This document shows, in pieces, positions 29,549-38,833 of a stretch of DNA of 43,721 bases. Made by a program: the position numbers and the translations under genes. Numbering within the stretch: position 1 is the stretch's first letter; each line of letters opens with the position of its first letter. Where the stretch lies: IMG/VR virus record IMGVR_UViG_3300034198_007412, positions 1 to 43,721 of that record, one strand, 5' to 3'. Source of the stretch: a virus. The notes beneath the pieces are model-generated. The model had not been told where the DNA came from. It worked only from the letters and a program-made list of their open reading frames with translations, and did not search any database.

Positions 29549-30124
29549 TTAGATTGGGTTGCCAGCAAACGTGCTGCGCAATAGTTTAACTTCAATGAGC
29601 GATATAGATGCACTCGAAGTGCGAGTACCAAGCAACTCAAGAGGTGCAAAACCAATAATCTGGAATTGCGCATCAGCAGAAGTAGTAAGCGTACCAGAAA
29701 TGCTCTGACCGGAAAGACCGTTTGCGGTATTACCAGCACCAGCAGAAACCTTAGCGCCAGAACCAAAGGATGTTTCGGTTACGTTTGCATCAATCTGAGC
29801 TACATAAGTCTGATTGAGGTCAACGTTTACCATTGCAAACCCAGCAGTGCCGGAAGTCAGGTAAGGGCCGTTTGTAGGCTGAGAAAAACGCAAAGGAATT
29901 GGTTTGCCACCGCTAGAACCCATCAGCGAAGTAATTACGCCGAGTGGTGCAGCAGTAGTAGCGTTTTTAAGCAGTTTTACTTTGCCAGAGGTTCCAAGCG
30001 TTACTGCGTCACCAAGGAAATAAGCGTCATTGGTCGTTGCAGAAACAGCAAAGGTTTTCTGGATTGCCTGCCCACCGCCTAGCTTACGGCAAGCAACAAA
30101 GCCTCGTTGTGTATATTGCGACAT
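29549..30124 (-). CDS. Capsid decoration or head structural protein
   Basis: 191 residues, Ala/Ser/Thr/Gly-rich, all beta (FAVSATTNDAYFLGDAVTLG, APLGVITSLMGSSGG). Placed between the scaffold group and the capsid gene, separated from the capsid by only 12 bases. Likely a decoration protein in roughly equal number to the capsid protein. Confidence 0.6.
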   Translation of the reverse strand: MSQYTQRGFVACRKLGGGQAIQKTFAVSATTNDAYFLGDAVTLGTSGKVKLLKNATTAAPLGVITSLMGSSGGKPIPLRFSQPTNGPYLTSGTAGFAMVNVDLNQTYVAQIDANVTETSFGSGAKVSAGAGNTANGLSGQSISGTLTTSADAQFQIIGFAPLELLGTRTSSASISLIEVKLLRSTFAGNPI

Positions 30125-30137
30125 TTGTCACTCCTTA

Positions 30138-30602
30138 TTATTCGATTACAATTCGTCCAGATTGGCCTTTTGCAGCGTATGTCTGAACACCAGCGCGCCT
30201 GAATTCTTCATCGGTTTGCCGCAAAATCTGCTGGGTGGCCGCTTTGTTTTCAGACTTAATATATTCTGTACGGGCTTCCTTATCTTCATTTGCTATCATC
30301 ATCGCAATTGCATCTCTATATCGAATCTCACTCGCCAAAGTATTGGCATCAGGCGTATCATATGCCTTAATAGGGATGCCCACGTTATCCGATGGCTTCA
30401 TAAGAATCCAGCCCTCAGCCAGTTTCTTAGAAATGTTACCGGATTCGTTTCTTACCCATCTGGCGGTAAATCCTGATCTAGCTTTCAATTGCGGAAGCAC
30501 AGAAGATGGTTTCCATCCCGGCTTTGTACCCTTTTTAGGCTCCGCTTGCTTTTCATCTTGTGCGCCATTAGCGGGGCGTCCGCGCTTAACTATCGTTTCC
30601 AT
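30138..30602 (-). CDS. Head-associated structural protein
   Basis: 154 residues with a basic low-complexity N-terminus (KRGRPANGAQDEKQAEPKKG) and a helical body (TLASEIRYRDAIAMMIANE). Overlaps the scaffold gene by 13 bases. Small conserved helpers in this spot are common; function unknown. Confidence 0.5.
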   Translation of the reverse strand: METIVKRGRPANGAQDEKQAEPKKGTKPGWKPSSVLPQLKARSGFTARWVRNESGNISKKLAEGWILMKPSDNVGIPIKAYDTPDANTLASEIRYRDAIAMMIANEDKEARTEYIKSENKAATQQILRQTDEEFRRAGVQTYAAKGQSGRIVIE

Positions 30603-31420
30603 TTCAAGTAATCCTCTGGTTTAACTCCGAGCTTTTGAGCAATAGCTAATTCCTGAGAACTTAGTTTTAGCTTACCTTTGGCTGGATTGTTTGTCAAATT
30701 GCCCCTCATTGGGTCTGGTGCGCGACTATTTCCTTGCGGTGTCGCTTTTGGCTTCATTGCATCATCCATACGTTTCATTACCTCCCCAACATCTACATAA
30801 CCAAATTCCGCATTGACCTCTATAGCTAACGCGCCTGCTAGTTTCATGGCATTTTTGTGCGCAGGGTGTTTATCAGAAATCCATGGACGCAGTAAATTGC
30901 CCCTTACATCGGTTTCTTCAGCAAGAGAAATAACGGTTTGCACATCAGCATCATCAATAACTGGCTGTTGAACAACAGGAGCTTTTGGCTCAACTTTTTT
31001 AAGTTTGCTGTCAACGCGGAAATCAATAATCTCCTGCAAGATTTTGTCAGCGCGATCCTCATCCCCAGACTCACGCGCTTCTTTTAATCGTGATGTAAGT
31101 ATGCGCTCTGCTTCAGCGTGGTCTGTTTGCTCAAATCGAGAAGCAAGCTCTTTATTTTGTTTATCAAGCTTTTCGACTATATCGGTAAGCATTTTGTTAC
31201 GCGCATCAGACATTTTCATTTGTTTGTAAATGTCGTTAAATTTGCGCTGTACTTTAGGGTCGGTAATATCAACCCGTTCTTTAGGGTCAAAATCATCTTG
31301 CTGAGTAGGTGCTACCTGCTCTTGCCCTTCTTCTTGCTGTTCTGTTACGGCTTCAGTAGCATCCTGAGCCTCAACCTCTACAGCTTCAATTTCAGTATTA
31401 TTCTCTTGATTCTGAGTCAT
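30590..31420 (-). CDS. Capsid scaffolding protein
   Basis: 276 residues: a very acidic N-terminus (Glu/Gln-rich for 45 residues), a long helical middle (about 75-135), and a basic C-terminus (PDPMRGNLTNNPAKGKLKL, YLKWKR). This acidic-helix-basic layout is typical of scaffolding proteins, whose basic tail binds the capsid protein. It lies just before the head genes. Confidence 0.7.
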   Translation of the reverse strand: MTQNQENNTEIEAVEVEAQDATEAVTEQQEEGQEQVAPTQQDDFDPKERVDITDPKVQRKFNDIYKQMKMSDARNKMLTDIVEKLDKQNKELASRFEQTDHAEAERILTSRLKEARESGDEDRADKILQEIIDFRVDSKLKKVEPKAPVVQQPVIDDADVQTVISLAEETDVRGNLLRPWISDKHPAHKNAMKLAGALAIEVNAEFGYVDVGEVMKRMDDAMKPKATPQGNSRAPDPMRGNLTNNPAKGKLKLSSQELAIAQKLGVKPEDYLKWKR

Positions 31421-31703
31421 CTATCCCTCCAAAAATATCACGGTCTGTTGCAAGCAAAAATTCTTCGTCATTTAGTTTGATTTCGTCACCCGAATAACGG
31501 GCAAACAAAACAGACTTTCCAAGAAGATTCTGCACATCGTCATGGCAATCAGCACCACATTGGACGAGCGTACCTATAGATGACTTATATTTATCACTAA
31601 CTGTTTCAGGTAATATTAAACCCGCTTTTCCTGTCTTTTTCTGTAATGCCGAATCGTGCCTCTTAATCAAAACTCTATCAAATATCGGTGTAAAACTTAT
31701 CAT
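31398..31703 (-). CDS. groS: GroES-like co-chaperonin
   Basis: 101 residues matching GroES along its full length: FTPIFDRVLIKRHD (4-17), a mobile-loop region (18-34) with the hydrophobic triad of LIL, GTLVQCG (44-50), KSVLFARYSGDEIKLNDEEFLLATDRDIFG (63-92). GroES caps GroEL; phage versions (T4 gp31, RB49 CocO) give room to fold the capsid protein. It sits in the head module just before the scaffold and should work with host GroEL. Confidence 0.85.
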   Translation of the reverse strand: MISFTPIFDRVLIKRHDSALQKKTGKAGLILPETVSDKYKSSIGTLVQCGADCHDDVQNLLGKSVLFARYSGDEIKLNDEEFLLATDRDIFGGIDDSESRE

Positions 31704-32125
31704 TGCGTTCCCTGTAGTTGTTTAAGAAAATCCATAATTCCAGACGTATTCATGCCCTGCTGAGAGAAATACTGGCTCTCCACAGGAAGTAAGCTGTTCG
31801 TATCTGCCGCTGGTTTGTTATCATCACCAATCAAACTTCTCTGAACCAAATTCTTGTAATAAGCGCTTTCGTCTTTGCCTAAACCCTGATTTATACCTTT
31901 AGTAGCTAATGCAGAGCGTTCCTGATTCTGGTCAAAATTCGCATATTCACCAAGACCTTCTGGACGTGCTAAAGCCATGGGCTTAACTGGATTAAATGCA
32001 GGAGCTTGTGCAGGTGCAATTGAGGCGACCTTAGGGGCTTTTGGCTTATCTAGGAAACCTTGCGCAGCCTTAACAGTTGACATAACAGCAGCAGCAGTAG
32101 TTAATGCGCTAGTAGCCCCTGTCAT
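31700..32125 (-). CDS. Head/internal structural protein, unknown
   Basis: 141 residues with an Ala/Thr/Pro-rich N-terminus (TSALTTAAAVMSTVKAAQGFL) and a Gln/Asn-rich end (QYFSQQGMNTSGIMDFLKQL). ATGA overlap with the GroES gene. Looks like an internal or minor head protein. Confidence 0.5.
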   Translation of the reverse strand: MTGATSALTTAAAVMSTVKAAQGFLDKPKAPKVASIAPAQAPAFNPVKPMALARPEGLGEYANFDQNQERSALATKGINQGLGKDESAYYKNLVQRSLIGDDNKPAADTNSLLPVESQYFSQQGMNTSGIMDFLKQLQGTQ

Positions 32126-32126
32126 A

Positions 32127-32576
32127 TTATTCCCCTGTAATCACTATTTTATTGCTTGAATCGCTTTTTCTTGAAATTAGCAAATCTACCTCATCGGTAA
32201 ATTTACTCTCTGCTTCTTCAACACTATTTGCTGATGTCGCAAATACCATTGTCATATAAGTATCCTCTTTTGTCAAAAAGGCTTGTTTTCGGTATGCGCT
32301 GGCTGGCAAAACATGATACCCAATTAGCTCTATTGCTTCGTTTCCAATGGTTACAACAACATTGCCGTTAATTATTAATATTGTTGCAATTTTAATAAGC
32401 GCACCTGTAATTATTGTGTCTTTCTTGACCAATATAGTCCGAGCATACATTCCAGCGTGTATTAAATGTTGTGTTGTAATCTCGGCTTGCTCCTGTTGCA
32501 GAGCAAGGCTTTCAAACCGTCTTACCGCGTCAATACTAGCATTATCCATCTTTGGTATGGTGGGCAAATTACTCAT
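32127..32576 (-). CDS. Cupin-like structural protein
   Basis: 149 residues: a helical N-terminus followed by a double-stranded beta-helix-like cupin stretch (HAGMYARTILVKKDTIITGAL, IIINGNVVVTIGNEAIEL, TYMTMVFATSANSVEEAE). Similar proteins occur near portals in podoviruses. It may bind a ligand or simply be a structural barrel. Function unknown. Confidence 0.55.
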   Translation of the reverse strand: MSNLPTIPKMDNASIDAVRRFESLALQQEQAEITTQHLIHAGMYARTILVKKDTIITGALIKIATILIINGNVVVTIGNEAIELIGYHVLPASAYRKQAFLTKEDTYMTMVFATSANSVEEAESKFTDEVDLLISRKSDSSNKIVITGE

Positions 32577-33036
32577 CTTTAAGCCTTTTGAAAAACACCC
32601 TATTAGATTCTGTATAGCCGATATGCGGCAAAACGTTGCATAGCACGCCGTTTACAGGTGCGCTTACTAACAATCCGGGGGAGCCTTTGCTTTTTGCAAA
32701 ATCCTCAGCATAGTGCAACAATTTTATGCCTGCACCAGTATTTCTTTTATTTTTTGTAACAAAAAAGCTTTCAACCACACAAACAAGCGCACTGTAATGC
32801 GCCATTACAGGAGATAGAATGAGTATAAAGCCAATTAGTTCGTTATCAATAAACGCACCAATCGCCTGTAATGCGCCAGTGCTTTCCAGTCCTTTGTACA
32901 ATTCTGATTTGGCATTGGGGGAAGGCAAACCTTTTACTGCTGATTCTTCTGCGTATTCATGCAGTAAATCATGGATATTAGCGCAAGCTTCAAGCTCGTC
33001 TATTGTGACAAACTTATAGCTAACTTTAGTAGTCAC
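32569..33036 (-). CDS. GNAT-family acetyltransferase
   Basis: 155 residues with a GNAT core: VVESFFVTKNKRNTGAGIKLL (acetyl-CoA-binding motif A) and LLVSAPVNGVLCNVLPHIGYTE. GTG start, overlapping the preceding stop by one base (TAGTG). These enzymes transfer acetyl groups to amines on proteins or small molecules. In a head-gene context the target is unknown; a common accessory gene of podoviral genomes. Confidence 0.7.
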   Translation of the reverse strand: MTTKVSYKFVTIDELEACANIHDLLHEYAEESAVKGLPSPNAKSELYKGLESTGALQAIGAFIDNELIGFILILSPVMAHYSALVCVVESFFVTKNKRNTGAGIKLLHYAEDFAKSKGSPGLLVSAPVNGVLCNVLPHIGYTESNRVFFKRLKDE

Positions 33037-33161
33037 TATTTACCTTTTTTCATCATCTTTTTATCTACTGCTTTATCTTTTTTAGAATTTTCTTTGTAGC
33101 CGCCCTTTTTATCAGATTTTTTATCTGCTGCGGATTTTTCAAAAGGTTTCTTTTTAGCCAT
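33036..33161 (-). CDS. 41-residue lysine-rich protein
   Basis: Nearly half of the 41 residues are lysine (KKKPFEKSAADKKSDKKGGYKE and so on), a disordered, strongly cationic peptide. Overlaps the GNAT start by one base. It may neutralise packaged DNA or bind the scaffold, since it sits between portal and head genes. Confidence 0.6.
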   Translation of the reverse strand: MAKKKPFEKSAADKKSDKKGGYKENSKKDKAVDKKMMKKGK

Positions 33162-33188
33162 AACTACTCCTTTGGTTGAAAATAAGTT

Positions 33189-35453
33189 TTAAGCACTTCC
33201 ATCATTTCCGCCTGCCCCTGATACCTGCCCAGTTCCTCCGGCTTGCATACTAGAAGCGCCGAGTAGGGATTGTAATCCTGACATAATTTGCGCCAAATCA
33301 GGGTTGTCACTCGGTGTCGTTGCCACCCCTCCAGCAGATCCTGCTCCACCGTTGTTAGGTGTGATTGGTTGTCCTTGCTCATCCATAACCCCATTAAGTT
33401 GACCATACATAAACGCCATATGCAGCGACCTATGACGCAGCAGATTGGCAACAAGTTCTTTCTTTTGTTCGCCGCTTAATGTGGCAATTAACTGTGAAAT
33501 ACCGGGGTCGCCACCTGGTAAATTAGGCACTTCAAGCGGTGATGAGGCGTCAATAAACGCAATAAACTCATCAACTTTCCTAATGTGCTGTAAATGGTCT
33601 TGATCTGGGTATACATCAAACAATGGCCTTTTATCAGGCGGCATGAGGAAGTATGCGTTCTCAAGATTCTGGTCATCAATGCGTGCTGGTGCAGGAGGAG
33701 GCGCGGGTTTTTTAAGTTTTGCGTCAATATCCTCTGCATCCAACGATTCAAGCACGTTTTTAGAAACAAGATAGATAGATTCTTGATCTTGCTGCATTAG
33801 TGGATTGCCAATAGCAAATTCATACTCGGCTTTAGCTTTTGCAAGCTTCTGCGAACGGGTAGAATACTTAGGATCAAAAATTGGCATAACGCGGAAGTCG
33901 TCTTTGTAATCTTCGCGTGTCACTGTAATTTGGTCATCGCCAAACACAAAGTTAGCATCTTCTTGCAGGTATTTTGCATTTAGGCGGTAGACTTTTTGCA
34001 ATTCATCTTCCATTGCAACGCCCAAAAACTCCTGAACAGAGCTAAAAAGCTGCAAACCCTGTTCAATCATGGCAAGCATGGCTTCAGGCTGATAAACCTT
34101 GTCAGGCTGCCCAGAAAGAATGTCAGTTGCCGAACTAAGTCGGGAGGCAGCAGTACGCAACTGCTCAATCATCTGCATTGTCTGCTGGCTAGGCGGTGCA
34201 AAGTTTAATTGCTTAAAGTGCGCGTTAATATCTTGCACAGAGCGCGGGATTTTGATGCCTTTGCCAAGCGACATTTCAAAACTATCACCCGGTAACCCAA
34301 GCTGGTCGCTAATCAGGTAAGTAAGATTTCCAACAACCGAAAGCTCGTTGGCATCAATAAACATGCGGGAAAGTTTATTAACAGCAAGGTTAATTTTTGC
34401 CAGCAAGAAGCCAAAACCAAGGCCATAAAACCCATTTGGGTTAGGTAAAAACTGATAATGCGTAAAATATTCAACAGGTTCTTTATTATTCAGCGGTAAA
34501 CCTGTTTTATCTACTTCATAGCGAATCTGGATGCGCAGGATTTTCTTGCTTTGACGGTCAATCCACACAATATAAGGTTCTGCAATGCCATCATCATCTA
34601 AATCCAGCAAGGTATGCTGTTCAAGGATGCAGCATTGACCTGCTGATTGGTCGTAAGTACTGCTTTTTTGTACCCCTTCAGCCTCATCTGCGGCTTGCTG
34701 CATTGATGTTTGGTCGCCAAGCTGCGTATATGGCGTACCTTCGTCAATATACCATCCAGCGGCTTTTAAAATGCGTGTTTCGTTGACGCTGCACCATTTA
34801 ATTTGCGTTTTACGTTCAATTTCTTCTAAACGGCGTGGCCCAACGCCGTAAGGAACGACCAAATCTTCCGCACGCACACGCTCAATAACCACTTGTCTGC
34901 GTACAGGCGACCAATAAGTTTTGGTAAAATCACTGCCATCAAGGGCTGCGGCCATAAACATCTGGTTTTTATTTGCTTTATACGTCCGGTCAAGCACACC
35001 AAGTTGATAGGACATATGGCGGGAGATGCGTTCGGCACGTTCGCGAGCATTTGTGGAACTTTTTCCTACAGGGATGCAATCAATAAAATAACGATTTGGG
35101 AAAAACGCTTTATAAGAACGGCTTTGGAACTGGCCTACAGCTTCAGAAAGAATTGGCAGGCTTTCTTCGCTAGAACCCGTCCAAGGCGGGGTTTCCGGCA
35201 TATCGCGCTGGTAGTAAATCTCGCGGTAGGTGGTGTGCATTTCCTCCCAATCGCTACGAGATTCAAGGTCATCTTCAAATGCTTTGACGCACTCATTGGC
35301 AATCTTTGTTAATTCCTTAGCTCCTTCAGCATCTTGCGAAAGTTCTTCGGCAAGGTTTACATCTTCTGGAGCTTTTGGTTCTAGCGGTGGTGGCGCTTCT
35401 TCAGCATCCATTTGTTCAATTTCAGGATATGACTCATTTTGCTCTAATTCCAT
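33189..35453 (-). CDS. Portal protein, P22-like
   Basis: 754 residues. Acidic N-terminus, then portal-type body: WTGSSEESLPILSEAVGQFQSR, PNRYFIDCIPVGKSS, MAAALDGSDFTKTYW, and a long helical C-terminal barrel-like region with Gln-rich coils. This is the P22-type portal family (long C-terminal barrel). It forms the dodecameric DNA entry/exit ring that binds terminase and the adaptor. The start overlaps the previous gene by 20 bases. Confidence 0.8.
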   Translation of the reverse strand: MELEQNESYPEIEQMDAEEAPPPLEPKAPEDVNLAEELSQDAEGAKELTKIANECVKAFEDDLESRSDWEEMHTTYREIYYQRDMPETPPWTGSSEESLPILSEAVGQFQSRSYKAFFPNRYFIDCIPVGKSSTNARERAERISRHMSYQLGVLDRTYKANKNQMFMAAALDGSDFTKTYWSPVRRQVVIERVRAEDLVVPYGVGPRRLEEIERKTQIKWCSVNETRILKAAGWYIDEGTPYTQLGDQTSMQQAADEAEGVQKSSTYDQSAGQCCILEQHTLLDLDDDGIAEPYIVWIDRQSKKILRIQIRYEVDKTGLPLNNKEPVEYFTHYQFLPNPNGFYGLGFGFLLAKINLAVNKLSRMFIDANELSVVGNLTYLISDQLGLPGDSFEMSLGKGIKIPRSVQDINAHFKQLNFAPPSQQTMQMIEQLRTAASRLSSATDILSGQPDKVYQPEAMLAMIEQGLQLFSSVQEFLGVAMEDELQKVYRLNAKYLQEDANFVFGDDQITVTREDYKDDFRVMPIFDPKYSTRSQKLAKAKAEYEFAIGNPLMQQDQESIYLVSKNVLESLDAEDIDAKLKKPAPPPAPARIDDQNLENAYFLMPPDKRPLFDVYPDQDHLQHIRKVDEFIAFIDASSPLEVPNLPGGDPGISQLIATLSGEQKKELVANLLRHRSLHMAFMYGQLNGVMDEQGQPITPNNGGAGSAGGVATTPSDNPDLAQIMSGLQSLLGASSMQAGGTGQVSGAGGNDGSA

Positions 35454-37089
35454 TTTCCCACTCTTGTAGCGTTACGCTGTTTTGTTTGATTTGGTCTATT
35501 TTAGAATTAAACTGATCTACCCATGCCTTATACTGCTCAAAGCAAGCTCTTTGCCACGATGGAATACCGTTCCCATGAAGTACCATATTAAACCCTTGTT
35601 CGGTTTTATACAAATCATGCAGTTCTTTCGCCTGTGCCAAGAACTGCCCTTCTGTCCAAAACGTGCGCTGCTGTAGCTTTCCGCCCCATGTTTTCGCAGC
35701 CAAAGTAATTTCCATATACTTGAGATTTCCAGCATCATCGCGCTTATTCATGTCAGGCTTGGTGAAGTAGCAAAGGTCGTAACCATAACAATGGATGTCG
35801 CTAAACCCAAGGCACTCATGCAGAACGCCAAGGCAGCGAGTGGCTGTAGCGCTGCCGCCAGAAACAAGCATAGTGCCTTTGTCTAGTATTTTTTCTTCGC
35901 CTGCGCCAACCATTGCGTGATAGCCAATAACAATACAATTGTTATCTAACAACGTCTTAACAACAGACGGATCAACCATAGAAGCAACAAAATAGATAAC
36001 ATCCTTGTCTGGTGTGTTAATAAATTTCTCAACATGCTGTCTTGGGTCTAGCAATACACACGCCCAAGGCTTAATTCCCCATGCTTTCAAGCGATCAATG
36101 GCATGTTTTACCGTAACAATCTTTGTACCTTTATCCGCCCATTTCTTAACATCACAATAGGACAAGCTTTCGCCCGCGCTGCAAATAACCACGGTTTCAT
36201 CGTGCGGTTTAACGTATTCTACCCATTTTTTAATTTGTTTAAGGTTTTCTTTAATATTTGCAATGATCTGTTCATGCGGAATGCAGTTCATGGTTTTAAT
36301 AGTCATGGTATCCGCTACAATAGGGCGCTGTATTTCGTTTGGCTGCATGATATTTTGTGTTTTAGCCACATGCTTTCGGTTCCCTTTGCGGTGCTCCATG
36401 TATTTGCCTAGTTTTGATTCTGGGAACACATGCCATCCCTTTATGCCTTCTGACAAATTCAAAACGCAATAATTTTTTGCTACATGGTCGAACACATCGC
36501 AATCTGTCCAGCCAGCAAGCATAAGCACTTCATCAGTGACATAGCAATTGTGCATTTTGTCAATAATTTCTCCGCCCTTACCTTCAAGGCTAAATTGAAT
36601 AAATGAGCATTCGCTATGTGGAGCGTCAATGCGTTGTAATGTTGCGGCGTCATATATTTCTAATTTTGTAACATTTGCCCCCATATCTTCCGGCACATAA
36701 TCAGCCTTCGTAATAACATCAGCATCCAACCAAATAATGTCCGTATAATCTAATTGGCGGCAATGGTCAGCAACGCCCTTTAGCGCAAATACCTTGTGCG
36801 CAAACTTGCATACATGGAAACGGTAGCTAACATCAGGTGAGTCCTGATTGCGCTTATAAAACGCCTCTTTTTCATCCGTCCATTGATTTGATATAAAGAA
36901 CTCGCGCCCAGATTTGAGAATATCACCAATATCCTGATGTAAAAATGCCAATTCTTCTTTGCTTACCTTGTCCAATGCAATGAATAAATCCACATCTTTA
37001 GGCCAATGCTTATCAAATGTGACAATCATTTCGCGTGCGCAGACATTGTAATAATCTAACGGAAAAGTTGTGCAAACTGCTGTTTTCAT
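35434..37089 (-). CDS. Glycosyltransferase fused to DUF115 (Maf-like) domain
   Basis: 551 residues in two parts. The N-terminal 260 form a GT-A-like transferase with YTDIIWLDADV (DAD at 122-124) and WVFPESKLGKYM-type end. The C-terminal 250 match the DUF115/MptE-like fold (PF01973): TVVICSAGESLSYCDVKKW (about 300-318), WACVLLDPRQH, LVSGGSATATRCLGVLHECLG and IHCYGYDLCY. DUF115 proteins include the flagellin nonulosonic-acid transferases. The fusion is unusual, and probably links sugar transfer and acceptor handling. Confidence 0.7.
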   Translation of the reverse strand: MKTAVCTTFPLDYYNVCAREMIVTFDKHWPKDVDLFIALDKVSKEELAFLHQDIGDILKSGREFFISNQWTDEKEAFYKRNQDSPDVSYRFHVCKFAHKVFALKGVADHCRQLDYTDIIWLDADVITKADYVPEDMGANVTKLEIYDAATLQRIDAPHSECSFIQFSLEGKGGEIIDKMHNCYVTDEVLMLAGWTDCDVFDHVAKNYCVLNLSEGIKGWHVFPESKLGKYMEHRKGNRKHVAKTQNIMQPNEIQRPIVADTMTIKTMNCIPHEQIIANIKENLKQIKKWVEYVKPHDETVVICSAGESLSYCDVKKWADKGTKIVTVKHAIDRLKAWGIKPWACVLLDPRQHVEKFINTPDKDVIYFVASMVDPSVVKTLLDNNCIVIGYHAMVGAGEEKILDKGTMLVSGGSATATRCLGVLHECLGFSDIHCYGYDLCYFTKPDMNKRDDAGNLKYMEITLAAKTWGGKLQQRTFWTEGQFLAQAKELHDLYKTEQGFNMVLHGNGIPSWQRACFEQYKAWVDQFNSKIDQIKQNSVTLQEWENGIRAK

Positions 37090-38063
37090 GATGTAACCAT
37101 TTCTCCTACAAGCTGTTCAATCGTAATTGTTGGTGTCCAATCAAGGCGTTGCTGCGCTTTTTTAGCGCTACCTCTTAAGTATTTCAGATCATTAGGGCGG
37201 TAGAACTCTGGCGATACTTCAACTACTTTCACGCCGTTGACGTACCCACATTCATTAACGCCTTCGCCTTCAAACATGATGCCTTTGCCAATAACCTCAA
37301 ACGCCATACGCACAAAGTTACGAACCGTTGTTGAGTGACCTGTTGCAATAACATAATCATCTGGCATAGGTGCTTGCAGCATTTTGTGCATGGCAATCAC
37401 ATAGTCCTGCGCATGGCCCCAATCACGCGAGGCATCCAGATTGCCTAGTTTTAAACATTCTGTACCGCTAAAATTCTTTACAAAGTTGGTTATCTTCTTT
37501 GTTACAAAATCGTTGCCCCTAAGTGGACTTTCGTGATTGAACAAAATACCGTTGCATACAAATTGTTCTGCTTCATATCGAGCATTGACCCCTGCCCAAT
37601 GCGCGGCGACTTTCGAAATTGCATACGGGGACATAGGGGAAAACGGAGTTTGTTCATTGCATATTCCTTCCGCTGAATAACCAAACATCTCGCTTGTTCC
37701 GGCTTGATATATTTTGCACGCTGGTACAAACTTACGAGCAGCAAGCAGTATGTTCAGGTAGCCGCCGTAGTTTACCTGACACGTTTGCATTGCATTGTTG
37801 AACGACAGCCCTACATGCGATTGTGCAGCAAGGTTATATAATTCCTGTGGCTGCGTTTTATATATCTCGTCTGCAACGTGGTGCGGATCACAAATATCAA
37901 TATCAACAACCTTTACAAGATACTCAACGCCAAGATATTTTAGCCCCGCAAGTGAGGCATTGCGTCTTGCCCAGCCAATAACGTTATAGCCTTGGGATAG
38001 TAGGTGCTTTGCTAAGTACGCACCGTCCTGACCACACACGCCTGTTACAATTGCGGTTTTCAT
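37086..38063 (-). CDS. gmd: GDP-mannose 4,6-dehydratase
   Basis: 325 residues, an NAD(P)-binding SDR enzyme: TGVCGQDGAYLAKHLL (nucleotide-binding glycines), YNLAAQSHVGLSF, YQAGTSEMFG, SPYAISK (YxxxK), RGNDFVTKKI, RDWGHAQDYV and PEFYRPNDLKYL are all Gmd signatures. It makes GDP-4-keto-6-deoxymannose, the precursor of GDP-fucose, GDP-rhamnose and related sugars. I chose the ATG at 38063 (ATGA overlap with the glycosyltransferase stop) over the TTG at 38069. Confidence 0.85.
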   Translation of the reverse strand: MKTAIVTGVCGQDGAYLAKHLLSQGYNVIGWARRNASLAGLKYLGVEYLVKVVDIDICDPHHVADEIYKTQPQELYNLAAQSHVGLSFNNAMQTCQVNYGGYLNILLAARKFVPACKIYQAGTSEMFGYSAEGICNEQTPFSPMSPYAISKVAAHWAGVNARYEAEQFVCNGILFNHESPLRGNDFVTKKITNFVKNFSGTECLKLGNLDASRDWGHAQDYVIAMHKMLQAPMPDDYVIATGHSTTVRNFVRMAFEVIGKGIMFEGEGVNECGYVNGVKVVEVSPEFYRPNDLKYLRGSAKKAQQRLDWTPTITIEQLVGEMVTS

Positions 38064-38833
38064 AACCAAACCCCATAATCTACATCAATCGTTTCTTTAA
38101 TAGGCTCATAGTTACCATCTTCAAGCCAGCGTTTGTAATACTTCCACCATGTATCGGCGTGCATAACGTCCTTGTAATTGTCAAACCATGGCCCGCCCTC
38201 AGTATAATGCACAACCTTTGGCTTGACGTTGCTTGGTGATATGCCTTGAATCCAGTTGTAGGTAGTAGGCAATGCGCCAATCTGGAAGTCTTGCAGCCAC
38301 GCAAAACTATGCAGCCAGCTACCGGGGCGCGTTGATACCATCTCAGGCGTAATATCTTTGTTAGCTGGATGCCCACAATTGATAAGCATAAAGCTAGACC
38401 AGTTCTTGCGGTAATAGTTTGTCTGCGGCACACCATCCATTTTATCGCCCATTGGTGGCTTATGGTTATGTTTTACGCACATTATGGCGTATTTGTCATC
38501 ACAGAGCGCAAACAGGTCTTTGATATTGTCATCCCATACCATGTCGCAATCCATAAACAGCGCCCACCCCTTATAGCCCATCAACGAAGGGATAAGGAAT
38601 CTAGTATGCGAAAACTCGGTGCTAAATGGCCTGCCATCAACAAGATCCGTCCAGTTACCATCATAGGCGTTTGTCAACCAAGGGCGGGTAAACCATCCTT
38701 GCCTGCGAAGCTGTTTGTGGCATAATGGGATAATCTCTGCTTTTGAGTGCGTATTGTGTTCAATGGATTTTCGGCAAATGTCATAACAAATTTTCTCCCT
38801 AGAATCCCATCCGATATAAACCGTGTATGTCAT
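38060..38833 (-). CDS. Glycosyltransferase, GT-A fold (GT8-like)
   Basis: 257 residues from the ATG at 38833 (a longer frame reaches 38887 but overlaps the HNH end). VYIGWDSREKICYDICRKS at the start and FMDCDMVW (DxD, about 94-101) are typical of GT8-like retaining transferases; KPKVVHYTEGGPWFDNY ends the acceptor side. A metal-dependent transferase using a nucleotide sugar, probably working with Gmd next door. Confidence 0.75.
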   Translation of the reverse strand: MTYTVYIGWDSREKICYDICRKSIEHNTHSKAEIIPLCHKQLRRQGWFTRPWLTNAYDGNWTDLVDGRPFSTEFSHTRFLIPSLMGYKGWALFMDCDMVWDDNIKDLFALCDDKYAIMCVKHNHKPPMGDKMDGVPQTNYYRKNWSSFMLINCGHPANKDITPEMVSTRPGSWLHSFAWLQDFQIGALPTTYNWIQGISPSNVKPKVVHYTEGGPWFDNYKDVMHADTWWKYYKRWLEDGNYEPIKETIDVDYGVWL

